Source: Lachnospiraceae bacterium (GTDB lineage Bacteria; Bacillota; Clostridia; Lachnospirales; Lachnospiraceae). Taken from it: a stretch of DNA of 64,000 nucleotides. The notes beneath the pieces are model-generated. The model searched no databases. It saw nothing but the letters and a program-made list of their open reading frames with translations, and was not told where the DNA came from. Position numbers and translations under genes: made by a program. The stretch lies in assembly GCA_902363555.1 (NCBI GenBank), contig CABJAM010000002.1, forward strand, positions 620,001 to 684,000. Reading direction: 5' to 3'. Below are positions 14,814 through 23,081 of this stretch, in pieces (the first letter of the stretch is position 1; every line of letters starts with the position of its first letter).

Positions 14814-16213
14814 AGCCGGCCTCCTTTCAGCTCCACGATAACACGGGTGCCTATATCCTGCTCACTCATAAACCGGATAGAACCATGATGCAGCTCCACG
14901 ATCTTATTGCACAGCGCCAGGCCCAGGCCCACACCGCCCTGACGGCGGGAACGCGCCTTATCCACCCGGTAAAAGGCCTCAGTCAGATGCTTTAAGGCAT
15001 CCGCAGGCATTCCCCGGCCATTATCAAGAATGCTCAGGCGGCAGCCCGAATCAGTCATACGCAGCGTCACATCGATACGTCCATTGCCATCAAACGCTTT
15101 CCGGGCATTATCCATAAGGTTCAGAAGCAGTACCCGGAAGGATTCCCCGTCCAACAGACATTTCCCGGGCTCACAATGACAGAAAATATCGATTCCCTGA
15201 CTCTCATATACCGGACGGAGCTGGGCAGCCGTGGCCTCGATGAGCTCCGCCAGACTTACTTCCCCCAGCTTTATTTCCTGATGATCGGCCATAAGCAGGT
15301 TAAGAAGCTTCACCGACAGGCTCTCCAGCCGCTTTCCCTCGGAAAATATATAATTGGCGGCCTCTGCGGCCTCCTCCGGAGTCAATATCTGTCCGCGGAG
15401 CAGATCTGCATAGCCGATAATGGAGGTCATCGGTGTTTTCAGCTCGTGGGCAAAGCTGCCCATAAACATTTCCTGCTGCTCCATGGCATTTTGCAGTACC
15501 TCCACACTCTTTTGCACCTGCCCGGCCATATGGTCGAAATCCGACGACAACGCGCCGATCTCATCATTGGAATCGATTGCCACGCGGTAATCCAGATTGC
15601 CGGAAGCCAGCTCCCGGGAGGCTCTTGAGAGCTTTCCCAGAGGACGGGTCAGAAGATAGGCTGCGCTGTATGACAAAATCGCACATAATACCGCCATCAT
15701 GCAAAAGACCTTCACATACGCCGACTGCTGCTGGCTGCGCATTTCATACGCCGGTGAAATGTCATACACCGTGCTCAGTGTCAGCGTATCTTTTCCAAGT
15801 GCAAGCTGCCCGGCAAATTGGATATAATGCCGTCCGCCGGCATCCGAAAAAGAAGTCCTAACAAAATGCTCCAGGTCGGGAGATACTTCGGCCTCCGGAA
15901 ATGAGAGATGCTTTACATTGAGCTCATAGAGCACTTCATTTTCCGAGGTGAGCCTTAGCGCCTCCCATATATGCTCCCCCTGCCCTGACAGCTCGCCAAT
16001 GGCATCGGAAACCTCCCCGGGAGCAGTCCACCGGTTCAGATTTCCAAGGACCTTCAACGTCGTTATGAGCAGCTCATAGGATTCTCTGGCCGCCCCCTGC
16101 TCCCGGCTCAGCGCATTCTGAAAGGAAATGGCCATGAGAGCGCTGCCGCCAATACCAAAAAGCAGCGCCAGCAGACCGATCATGCACAATGCTATTTTTA
16201 TACGAAACTTCAT
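14810..16213 (-). CDS. Sensor histidine kinase (HAMP-HisKA-HATPase)
   Basis: A 467-residue membrane kinase. Membrane segments lie at about 8-30 and 168-190 with an extracellular sensor domain of about 135 residues between them. HAMP follows (to about 245), then HisKA with the phosphorylated His in SFAHELKTPMTSIIGYADLL (about residue 255), then the HATPase_c domain with LMDNARKAF (N box), DNGRGMP (G1) and GGVGLGLALCNKIV (G2). It pairs with the response regulator 75 bases upstream. The same transcript encodes a cell-wall carboxypeptidase, so envelope stress or a cell-wall antibiotic is a reasonable signal, although this is inference. Confidence 0.95.
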   Translation of the reverse strand: MKFRIKIALCMIGLLALLFGIGGSALMAISFQNALSREQGAARESYELLITTLKVLGNLNRWTAPGEVSDAIGELSGQGEHIWEALRLTSENEVLYELNVKHLSFPEAEVSPDLEHFVRTSFSDAGGRHYIQFAGQLALGKDTLTLSTVYDISPAYEMRSQQQSAYVKVFCMMAVLCAILSYSAAYLLTRPLGKLSRASRELASGNLDYRVAIDSNDEIGALSSDFDHMAGQVQKSVEVLQNAMEQQEMFMGSFAHELKTPMTSIIGYADLLRGQILTPEEAAEAANYIFSEGKRLESLSVKLLNLLMADHQEIKLGEVSLAELIEATAAQLRPVYESQGIDIFCHCEPGKCLLDGESFRVLLLNLMDNARKAFDGNGRIDVTLRMTDSGCRLSILDNGRGMPADALKHLTEAFYRVDKARSRRQGGVGLGLALCNKIVELHHGSIRFMSEQDIGTRVIVELKGGRL

Positions 16214-16288
16214 CTTTTCACCTCAGCTATGCCGGACTCTTTTCTACGCCCAAAAGCGACAGCGGTTCGCCAGCGATTGGATAGCGGT

Positions 16289-16948
16289 TCATTGATCCGC
16301 TTCAAGCCGGTATCCCACCTTGTTCACAGCCCGCAGCTCCTTCTCCCAGCCCACCTTTTTCCGCATACGCTGGACGTGGAGATCCACGGTTTTACTTCCA
16401 TATTCAAATTCTCCGCCCCAGACGCGCTCGTAGATCGTTTCCCGGTAAAGCGCAGTGTTCGGATTGCGCACAAATAACAGCAGCAGTTCGTATTCCAGAT
16501 GGGTCAGGGCAATCTCCCGGCCATCCCGGCTGACACGCATGGACCGGGTATCCACCTCCAGGCCGCCGATGCATATACGGTCATCAGTTTTATGATACCT
16601 GCGCAGCACCACGTCCACCCGTGCCAAAAGCTCCAGCACCTCAAAGGGTTTGACAATATAATCCTCGGCCCCCATGCGCAGCCCCTTCACCCGGTCATTT
16701 ACCGAGTCTTTGGCCGTAATAAATATGACCGGAACACCCATGGGTTTTATATATGCCATCAATTCAAAGCCGTCCACTGCCGGCAGCATGACATCCAGTA
16801 AGATCAGGTCGTATACCTTTTTCTCAATCATATCCGCCGCTTCATCGCCGTCAAAGGCGCAGTCACAAAAATATCCCGCTTTTTTCAGGCTCAGCCGTAT
16901 CAGATTGGATATGGGCCGCTCATCCTCCACAATAAGAATTTTAATCAT
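16289..16948 (-). CDS. OmpR-family response regulator
   Basis: A 219-residue two-domain regulator: receiver domain 1-115 with acidic pocket (EDE at 8-10), phosphorylated Asp in LILLDVMLP (about residue 52), Thr in FITAKD and Lys in YIVKPF; winged-helix Trans_reg_C domain about 125-217 (GSKTVDLHVQRMRKKVG). It heads the operon with kinase, anchored protein and carboxypeptidase. Its promoter at about 16970 has a good TATAAT but no -35 box; instead an 11-base-spaced CGGCATCA pair overlaps the -35 region, typical of an activator-dependent, self-regulated promoter. Confidence 0.95.
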   Translation of the reverse strand: MIKILIVEDERPISNLIRLSLKKAGYFCDCAFDGDEAADMIEKKVYDLILLDVMLPAVDGFELMAYIKPMGVPVIFITAKDSVNDRVKGLRMGAEDYIVKPFEVLELLARVDVVLRRYHKTDDRICIGGLEVDTRSMRVSRDGREIALTHLEYELLLLFVRNPNTALYRETIYERVWGGEFEYGSKTVDLHVQRMRKKVGWEKELRAVNKVGYRLEADQ

Positions 16949-16984
16949 TTTCTGCCTCCTTAGGACCTGTATTATACATCATTC

Positions 16985-17003
16985 CGGCATCAAAACGGCA
17001 TCA
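16985..17003 (-). promoter_or_regulatory. Direct-repeat operator at the response-regulator promoter
   Basis: CGGCATCA at 16985 and 16996 (11-base period). On the minus strand this lies just upstream of TATAAT (about 16973-16978) and overlaps the place where a -35 box should be. The site is shared with 13698-13716. Confidence 0.65.
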
Positions 17004-17012
17004 GAAACCCCG

Positions 17013-17130
17013 TGCTCAAAGCAAAAGCCAGCACCGCAGCGTGATCTGACCCAAGCCTGCATCGCAGCATGCTCAAAGCAAAGGCCCGCACCGCAGCGCG
17101 GCCAGGCCTTACGGGATTCAGCATGGCTCA
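17013..17130. repeat. 57-base tandem repeat in the intergenic region
   Basis: TGCTCAAAGCAAAAGCC (17013) recurs as TGCTCAAAGCAAAGGCC at 17070, each followed by GCACCGCAGCG; a decayed third start, TGGCTCAAA, lies at 17124. The repeat fills most of the gap between the response regulator and the GntR gene. No gene is apparent in it. Confidence 0.7.
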
Positions 17131-17177
17131 AACGATATAGAAGTGAGCACCTGCTATCCATAATTAGATTCGCTTCA

Positions 17178-17804
17178 TTACATGATACAAAAATCCGCCA
17201 GATCATCCTCCAGATACTTTAGGGCACTGTCCAGATCCTTTTCCTCTAAGGCGTCCAGTATAAGGGAATGATTTTTCAGATCATTGGGGATCGATGTGAC
17301 ATCCCAGTGCGGCCAGTACGTCTGAGCATAAGCCAGCTTCAGAAAATGCATGGCCTTGTCCAGTTCTCCGAATATGTACTCATTGCCCACATAGGAGGTC
17401 AGTTTCAGATGAAAACGCATATTCAGATCCCAGTGCTCCCACAGCCCGCAATTCCCGTCAGGGCAGGCGTCGGCGATCCGCCGCAGCGCTTTATAATCCG
17501 CCGCACTGAGTCGGCCAAAGCTTTTTTTCAGCGCGTACTTCTCCAGAATCCCGCGAAATTCCATAATGTTGGCCACCGTGGATATGGTAAAGCTGACCAC
17601 CTGGTAGCCATACCTTGGTATATTCACTAAAATGCCCTCGCTGGACAATATCATCAGCGCTTCCCGCACCGGTGATTTACTGATGTGATACTTCTTCACC
17701 AGCTCTGATTCGTTAAGAATCTGGCCGCCCTTATACTCCCCCCGGACGATCCCGTCCAGTATATCATTATAAACTTTTTCCTTCAGGCTGCATCTCTTTT
17801 CCAT
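17178..17804 (-). CDS. GntR-family transcriptional regulator (FCD type)
   Basis: A 208-residue regulator. The winged helix at about 5-70 includes LNESELVKKYHISKSPVREALMILSSEG, and an all-helical C-terminal effector domain of FadR/FCD type follows (about 80-205; HWDLNMRFHLKLTSYVGNEYIF). The start at 17804 has AGAGGA six bases upstream; an upstream start at 17873 would add 23 Arg-rich residues without a ribosome site and was not chosen. It is divergent from the peptide transporter/cysteine desulfidase operon and probably regulates it, with a metabolite of that pathway as ligand; that link is inference from position. Confidence 0.9.
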   Translation of the reverse strand: MEKRCSLKEKVYNDILDGIVRGEYKGGQILNESELVKKYHISKSPVREALMILSSEGILVNIPRYGYQVVSFTISTVANIMEFRGILEKYALKKSFGRLSAADYKALRRIADACPDGNCGLWEHWDLNMRFHLKLTSYVGNEYIFGELDKAMHFLKLAYAQTYWPHWDVTSIPNDLKNHSLILDALEEKDLDSALKYLEDDLADFCIM

Positions 17805-17914
17805 AGTATTCCTCTTCCGTCCTCGTCCTCTTAAGTATCCCCGCATAACTCTTTCCACCTGCGCCACAGCCAAAGCTGCCCGCGGTGAACGAGCTTTTGA
17901 TCATCATAGCTTAC

Positions 17915-17943
17915 ATGTTAGCAAAAAAACGCCCGAAAATCAA
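17915..17943 (-). promoter_or_regulatory. Promoter of the GntR gene
   Basis: Minus-strand TTGATT, 17-base spacer, TAACAT, about 110 bases upstream of the coding start. Confidence 0.55.
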
Positions 17944-18011
17944 TCCATTTCAATTTACTTACAAGAAATTCAAAATAATACCAATTTTTTCATCTAAACT
18001 GCTCAAAAAAA

Positions 18012-18040
18012 TTGACAAATAGCGTCAGTGGTGATAATAT
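18012..18040 (+). promoter_or_regulatory. Promoter of the peptide importer operon
   Basis: TTGACA, 17-base spacer, TAATAT. The start is near 18047, so the leader is about 325 nt. The AT-rich dyad TAATATTACTAATATGATTA (18035-18054) over the -10 and start is a plausible GntR operator. Confidence 0.75.
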
Positions 18041-18098
18041 TACTAATATGATTAGCAACGAAAAAACCTGCATGCGCAAGGGCTCAAACACCATTTGA

Positions 18099-18127
18099 GT
18101 AACAGTTCGGCCCCTATGAACTGTTAC
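18099..18127. repeat. 29-base palindromic dispersed element
   Basis: Arms GTAACAGTTC and GAACTGTTAC are perfect complements around GGCCCCTAT. It lies in the leader of the peptide importer operon. The same element recurs at 20049, 40039, 53370 and 62610, with variants elsewhere. Confidence 0.85.
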
Positions 18128-18178
18128 CTATTCGACGTTTATCGCAGTCCGGGCGCAAATAAAGCATTGACCATTGAT

Positions 18179-18220
18179 AACTAAGGCAGTTATAATTACT
18201 ATAACTGCCTTAGTTTTATA
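18179..18220 (+). terminator. Terminator-like hairpin in the operon leader (possible attenuator)
   Basis: A perfect 16-base stem (18179-18194 with 18200-18215), loop ATTAC, followed by TTATA after the stem's own TT. It lies about 130 nt after the promoter and 150 nt before the first gene, so full expression needs read-through or a hidden second promoter. The rest of the gap 17874-18371 holds the two promoters, the 29-base element and no recognisable gene. Confidence 0.7.
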
Positions 18221-18371
18221 CCTTACAGCGTAAAACGCCCATGCATACGGCATTCCCGCCGCATGCCCGGACAGGTATATCCGGTCAGGCAGGCAGCCGA
18301 TCATTTCCACACAAATAGCGTGGAAGGTCCTCTATTTCTGAGAACACTAAAAAAAGACAGGAGGCTCATTT

Positions 18372-20045
18372 ATGAAAGGAAAGTTTACGAAAGCATTATC
18401 TTTGCTGGCCGCAGTTGCAATGCTGGCTACCAGTCTGACCGCATGCGGCAAAGACCCGGTTGTTGAGGACACAAAGACGCCCGCAGCCACACAGGCCGCC
18501 GATGCCGGCTCCAATGAGACGGTTGGGGGGGGCACTGAAAAATCTTCCGATGACGCGCAGTCTACCGGTTCTGCTACTTCTGACGGTACATTTACTTACG
18601 CCATTGCCGGCGACCCCAACGAAACGGTCAACGTTATCACCACCTCCGACCGTTACGGCTTAACTACCGTTAAGATGATCTATTCCCCACTGTACATGAA
18701 TAATGCGGACGGTATCAACTGGTTTCTGGCAACCGACTATACCGTATCTGACGATAACCTCACCTATACATTTACATTAAGAGATGACGTTACATGGTCC
18801 GACGGTGAAAAATTCACTGCCGATGACGTTGTCTTTACTTATGAAGAAATGGCCAAGGAGGAAAACCTCGGCTGGGCATACACGCAGCTCGTATATGACC
18901 AGGGCACGGTAAAGATTGAAAAGGTGGACGACTATACCGTATCCTTTACCTTCCCATTCGTAACACCCACAGCCCTTGAGATGTTAAGCCAGGTATTTAT
19001 CATGCCGGAGCACATTTACAAGGATGTTGATGATTTCGAGCATAATGATTACAACATGAATTCCATCGGTACAGGCCCTTACCAGGTAGTAGAGTATCAG
19101 ACCGGCTCCTATGTGAAGTTTGAAGCCAACCCAACCTACTTCAAGGGTGCTCCTTCCATTAAGAATGTTGTTTTCCGTATTATTGAAAATTCCGATACCG
19201 CTATCCTTGCCCTTCAAAACGGTGAGATCGACGCTTATCAGGCCACACCTCAGGAAGTCAGCAAGCTTGACCTGGATGCCAGCAACCTGCAGACCTTCTC
19301 CTACAGTGAAGGCCGTATCGGCTACATGATGTTCAACTGCAACAAAGTGCCCGATGAAAATGTCCGTAAAGCCCTTCTCTACGCTCTGGACAAGAAGCCG
19401 ATGAACGACGCAGCTTTCGGTTCCGAGGAGTTTTACCTGACACCTTACACCTTCCTGCCGTTAAACAGCCAGTTCTACAATGATAACGTAGAAAAATATG
19501 AGCAGGATATTGAGAAATCCAAACAGATGCTTGAAGAAGCCGGAGCTACCGGACTGAAATTAAAACTGGGTTATATCTCCACAGATAACGTTCAGTCCAC
19601 TCAGGCACTTTTCATCCAGGAACAGTTGGCTGAGGTCGGCGTGACGGTTGAACTGGCCGGCGGCGACGGAACTGCCATTTCCAACCAGATGAAGGACCCG
19701 AATAATGACTATGATATGTATTTAGGCGGCTACATCATGGGTATCGACCCAGAAACCTTCTCCAGTCTTTTTGAAACCGGTGCAGCTTATAACTATATGT
19801 TCTACACCGGATACGACCAGATCAACGATCTGTTCGCCCAGGGCCGCGCCGAAATGGATGAGTCTAAGAGAAAAGAGATCTACGCACAGCTTCAGGCCGA
19901 GATCCAGGATACCGGAGCATTTTATCCGATCATCTCCAACAACAAGATCCTTGTTATCAACAAGAGAATCCAGGGTGTTGAGGAAGCCGGACTCGTTCCC
20001 GTATACTGCTTTGAAGACACATCTTATCTGAAAATAGTCGAGTAA
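18372..20045 (+). CDS. Peptide-type ABC transporter substrate-binding lipoprotein (SBP_bac_5)
   Basis: A 557-residue lipoprotein with signal peptide, lipobox (LTACGKD, Cys about residue 26), a Thr/Ala/Ser-rich linker to about residue 70, and an SBP_bac_5 domain with typical stretches (TFTLRDDVTWSDGEKFTADDV; NVRKALLYALDKKPM; GTGPYQVVEYQTG). It binds oligopeptides or similar solutes outside the membrane for the DppB/C/D/F-type transporter encoded next. A palindromic element and a strong hairpin separate it from the permease gene, which would let it be made in excess. The operon ends in L-cysteine desulfidase, so cysteine-containing peptides or thiol conjugates are an attractive ligand, as inference. 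Confidence 0.93.
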   Translation: MKGKFTKALSLLAAVAMLATSLTACGKDPVVEDTKTPAATQAADAGSNETVGGGTEKSSDDAQSTGSATSDGTFTYAIAGDPNETVNVITTSDRYGLTTVKMIYSPLYMNNADGINWFLATDYTVSDDNLTYTFTLRDDVTWSDGEKFTADDVVFTYEEMAKEENLGWAYTQLVYDQGTVKIEKVDDYTVSFTFPFVTPTALEMLSQVFIMPEHIYKDVDDFEHNDYNMNSIGTGPYQVVEYQTGSYVKFEANPTYFKGAPSIKNVVFRIIENSDTAILALQNGEIDAYQATPQEVSKLDLDASNLQTFSYSEGRIGYMMFNCNKVPDENVRKALLYALDKKPMNDAAFGSEEFYLTPYTFLPLNSQFYNDNVEKYEQDIEKSKQMLEEAGATGLKLKLGYISTDNVQSTQALFIQEQLAEVGVTVELAGGDGTAISNQMKDPNNDYDMYLGGYIMGIDPETFSSLFETGAAYNYMFYTGYDQINDLFAQGRAEMDESKRKEIYAQLQAEIQDTGAFYPIISNNKILVINKRIQGVEEAGLVPVYCFEDTSYLKIVE

Positions 20046-20048
20046 GTC

Positions 20049-20077
20049 GTAACAGTTCGGCCTCTCTGAACTGTCAC
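20049..20077. repeat. 29-base palindromic dispersed element
   Basis: GTAACAGTTC, CCGAGAG-type centre in reverse (GGCCTCTCT here), GAACTGTCAC; one mismatch in the right arm. It is 3 bases after the binding-protein stop codon. Confidence 0.85.
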
Positions 20078-20095
20078 AGCGGATCATATTCACTG

Positions 20096-20140
20096 AAAAT
20101 GGCAGGAATTTTCCTGATTACCGGAAAATCCTGCCATTTT
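20096..20140 (+). terminator. Intercistronic hairpin (transcript-stabilising or partial terminator)
   Basis: An 18-base stem with one bulged A: 20096-20114 pairs with 20123-20140, capped by TGATTACC, ending TTTT. It lies between the binding-protein gene and the permease genes, where such hairpins usually raise the binding protein's share of the transcript. Confidence 0.7.
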
Positions 20141-20161
20141 CCTAAATCAAGGAGAAATTCT

Positions 20162-21112
20162 ATGGCAAAGTACATCACAAAACGTATTTTAACCGCGATT
20201 CCCCTGATTCTGGTGATTACCATTATCTGTTTTTTCTTAATCAATCTGGCTCCCTATGACGCCATCGACTCCATGACAACACCTAAAATGTCGCCGGAGC
20301 TGGTGCAGATGATACGTGAAAAGTATGGTTATGATAAGCCGGCATATGAACAGTACGTTCGCTGGCTTGGCGGAATCTTGAGCGGTAATTTCGGTTATTC
20401 CATCGTTACAAAAACGGACATTTTCAGCGAGCTTGCAACACGTATTCCCAATACGATCAAGCTGGTGCTCCCGGCTTATCTGACGGCCTATATACTGGCC
20501 ATCGTTCTGGGCCTGCTGTCCGGTTCCCACAAAAATAAGCGGCTGGACAAAATTATCGACGGTATCGCGTCTTTGGGCATCGCCATGCCGACCTTCTGGA
20601 TCGCCATGCTCTTTATCTATTTCCTTGGGTATAAACTGAGGGTATTGCCCATTCTCGGCATGCACACCGTGGGCGTCAATACCATGGCCGATTTCTTCAA
20701 GCACTTTATCATGCCCTTTATTGTGCTGACGATCGCCTTTATCCCGGACAATTTAAGGTATGTCCGGTCCTCGACCATTACCCAGTATTCCGAGGATTAT
20801 GTCATGGTGCAGAGAGCCTTCGGCGCCTCCAAGGCAGAGATCATGTTCAAACATGTCTGTAAAAACGTTCTCCTGCCGGTTATCACAAAGCTGGGGATGG
20901 CGCTGCCCACACTGGTTACCGGTGCGGTGATCACAGAAACCGTATTCAGTTGGCCGGGTATCGGACCTTACTTCATCAAGGCCGTACAGGGGATGGATTA
21001 TCCGATCATTATGATCATCCTCGTGCTCTCCTCCACCCTGGTCATCCTTGGCAATCTGATTTCCGATATTTTATACTGTGTGACCGACCCAAGAATAAGA
21101 AAGATGAGGTGA
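20162..21112 (+). CDS. Peptide-type ABC transporter permease (DppB-like)
   Basis: A 316-residue BPD_transp_1 permease with six membrane segments, an N-terminal AKYITKRILTAIPLILVITIICFFLI segment typical of DppB/OppB, and the EAA loop near residue 215 (QRAFGASKAEIMFKHVCKNVLLPV). The start at 20162 follows AAGGAGAAATTCT; an upstream ATG at 20099 would run through the hairpin and is rejected. It forms the translocation pore with the DppC-like permease starting 5 bases downstream. Confidence 0.95.
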   Translation: MAKYITKRILTAIPLILVITIICFFLINLAPYDAIDSMTTPKMSPELVQMIREKYGYDKPAYEQYVRWLGGILSGNFGYSIVTKTDIFSELATRIPNTIKLVLPAYLTAYILAIVLGLLSGSHKNKRLDKIIDGIASLGIAMPTFWIAMLFIYFLGYKLRVLPILGMHTVGVNTMADFFKHFIMPFIVLTIAFIPDNLRYVRSSTITQYSEDYVMVQRAFGASKAEIMFKHVCKNVLLPVITKLGMALPTLVTGAVITETVFSWPGIGPYFIKAVQGMDYPIIMIILVLSSTLVILGNLISDILYCVTDPRIRKMR

Positions 21113-21116
21113 GCCT

Positions 21117-21983
21117 ATGGCAGTGAATCATTCGCGTAAAAGACGCATGGAAAATGTATGGGATGCCTTAAAGAATGATAAAGTCGCTATTGTCTCCATC
21201 ATTTTTCTAGCAATCATTATTATATTGGCAATCATTGCACCACTGCTGCCCTTAGAGCCCAACAAGACCAATGTGGCCCATATGCTGGAAGCTCCGTCCT
21301 GGCAGCATCTTTTCGGAACCGATGAGGTAGGCAGGGATTATCTGGCCCGCGTTATTTACGGCGGCCGCGTTTCCCTGATGGTTGGTATACTGGCCATGCT
21401 TATGAGTGTATTTGTCGGCGTGACCGTGGGAACACTGGCCGGATATCTGGGCGGTATTGTGGACGCCATCCTTATGCGTTTTGTGGACGTGCTGCAATCC
21501 ATTCCCTGGCTGATCCTGGTTACGGTTATCAGTATCTTTTTCAAGCAGGGGCTAAGCTCTATTATTATCGTGATCGGATTTTTCTCCTGGATGGAGATCG
21601 CGCGGCTTGTGCGGGCGGAGATCATGTCCATCAAGGAGCGGGAATATGTGCTGTACGCGGACTTTTCCGGCGTGCCGCTGTTTAAGATGATCTTCCGTCA
21701 TCTGATCCCCTCCGTACTTCCGACCATTATCATCGCCGCGACAACGAGTATATCCAATGCCATTATGACTGAATCTTCCTTAAGCTTTCTTGGCATCGGT
21801 ATACAGGAACCCTTATCCTCCTGGGGAAAATTACTGCAGAGTGCCCAAAGTAATCTGCAAAATGCTGTTTATATGGCGATCATCCCGGGCCTTCTTATCA
21901 TGCTGACAATTTTTGCATTTAATAAACTCGGTAACCTTCTGCGGATTTACGTAGATCCACGTGTCATGGACGGAACCCGATAG
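21117..21983 (+). CDS. Peptide-type ABC transporter permease (DppC-like)
   Basis: A 288-residue permease with N-terminal OppC_N segment (RRMENVWDALKNDKVAIVSIIFLAIIIILAIIAPLL) containing the first membrane helix, then BPD_transp_1 with FGTDEVGRDYLARVIYGGRVSL and the EAA loop YADFSGVPLFKMIFRHLIPSVLPT near residue 190. It partners the DppB-like protein. The spacing of 4 bases upstream and 8 bases downstream shows a tight operon. Confidence 0.95.
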   Translation: MAVNHSRKRRMENVWDALKNDKVAIVSIIFLAIIIILAIIAPLLPLEPNKTNVAHMLEAPSWQHLFGTDEVGRDYLARVIYGGRVSLMVGILAMLMSVFVGVTVGTLAGYLGGIVDAILMRFVDVLQSIPWLILVTVISIFFKQGLSSIIIVIGFFSWMEIARLVRAEIMSIKEREYVLYADFSGVPLFKMIFRHLIPSVLPTIIIAATTSISNAIMTESSLSFLGIGIQEPLSSWGKLLQSAQSNLQNAVYMAIIPGLLIMLTIFAFNKLGNLLRIYVDPRVMDGTR

Positions 21984-21991
21984 GAGGCGAA

Positions 21992-23080
21992 ATGATGGAA
22001 AACAATAAGACAATACTTGAAATAAATAATCTGACGACCACCTTCCGCATCCACAAATCACTTGTCCAGGCTGTGCGGGGCGTGTCGCTCCATGTGGATG
22101 AGGGCGATATCCTGGCCATTGTGGGCGAGTCCGGCAGCGGTAAAAGTGTGACAATGAAATCCGTCATGGGCATCCTTGGCGAAAATGCCACAGTGAAGGC
22201 GGACGCTTTAACCTTCCTTGATAAGGATATACTGAATATGCCGGAAAAGGAAAAAAGAAAAATGCGCGGCAAGGATATGGCCATGATTTTTCAGGACCCG
22301 ATGACCGCGCTGAACCCGCTGAAAAAGATCGGTTATCATATGGTGGAGGTTCTTCGCCGCCATCAGCAGCTTTCGAAAAAGGAAGCTGAAAAGGTAGCTG
22401 TGGAAATGCTGGCAAAGGTCGGCATCCCTTCACCGGAAAGCCGTATGGACCAGTATCCCCACGAATTTTCCGGCGGTATGCGCCAGAGAGTTATGATCGC
22501 CATGGCCCTGTGCTGCCAGCCCCGTCTGCTCATTGCCGACGAGCCTACCACAGCTCTGGACGTGACCATACAGGCGCAGATCCTGCAGCTTTTAAAACAG
22601 CTCAGCGAAACCGAGCATATGAATATTATTTTGATCACCCATGACCTGGGCGTTGTGGCCTCCCTGGCCAAGCGCATCGAGGTTATGTACGGCGGCCTGA
22701 TCATGGAGGAGGGAACCACAGAAGAAATCTTCTACCATCCCACCCACCCGTATACCCGGGCGCTGCTCCACGCCATCCCCAAATGCGAGAGCGGCTGCCG
22801 CGAGCGGCTGGAGCCGATTCCCGGCATGGCGCCGTCGCTGGCCAATCCTCCGGAAGGGTGTCCATTCGTCACCCGGTGCCGTTTTGCCTGTGACGACTGT
22901 AAAAAGCAGATTCCGGATATGAAGCGCTACTCAGACACCCAGGCCTCCCGCTGCATCTTTACGAAGGATGAGCTGGATGCCAAGGAAGCGGCGACTGGCA
23001 CAAAAGCGGCTAAAGAAGCGGCGAGCGATAAAAAATCAGCCAAAAAAGAGGCCGCTGCTGCAAATAAAGGAAAGGAGTGA
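21992..23080 (+). CDS. Peptide ABC transporter ATP-binding protein (DppD-like)
   Basis: A 362-residue ATPase with Walker A GESGSGKS (about residue 43), Q loop MIFQDPMTALNP, signature FSGGMRQRV, Walker B LLIADEPTTALD and switch His (ITHD), then the oligopeptide_HPY domain with cysteines of the C-terminal iron-sulfur/metal motif (CESGCRE, CPFVTRCRFACDDCKK). The last 35 residues are an odd Lys/Ala/Glu-rich tail (AAKEAASDKKSAKKEAAAA) absent from typical DppD; its DNA is repetitive and it probably grew by slippage. It works with the DppF-like ATPase that follows. Confidence 0.94.
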   Translation: MMENNKTILEINNLTTTFRIHKSLVQAVRGVSLHVDEGDILAIVGESGSGKSVTMKSVMGILGENATVKADALTFLDKDILNMPEKEKRKMRGKDMAMIFQDPMTALNPLKKIGYHMVEVLRRHQQLSKKEAEKVAVEMLAKVGIPSPESRMDQYPHEFSGGMRQRVMIAMALCCQPRLLIADEPTTALDVTIQAQILQLLKQLSETEHMNIILITHDLGVVASLAKRIEVMYGGLIMEEGTTEEIFYHPTHPYTRALLHAIPKCESGCRERLEPIPGMAPSLANPPEGCPFVTRCRFACDDCKKQIPDMKRYSDTQASRCIFTKDELDAKEAATGTKAAKEAASDKKSAKKEAAAANKGKE

Positions 23081-23081
23081 G

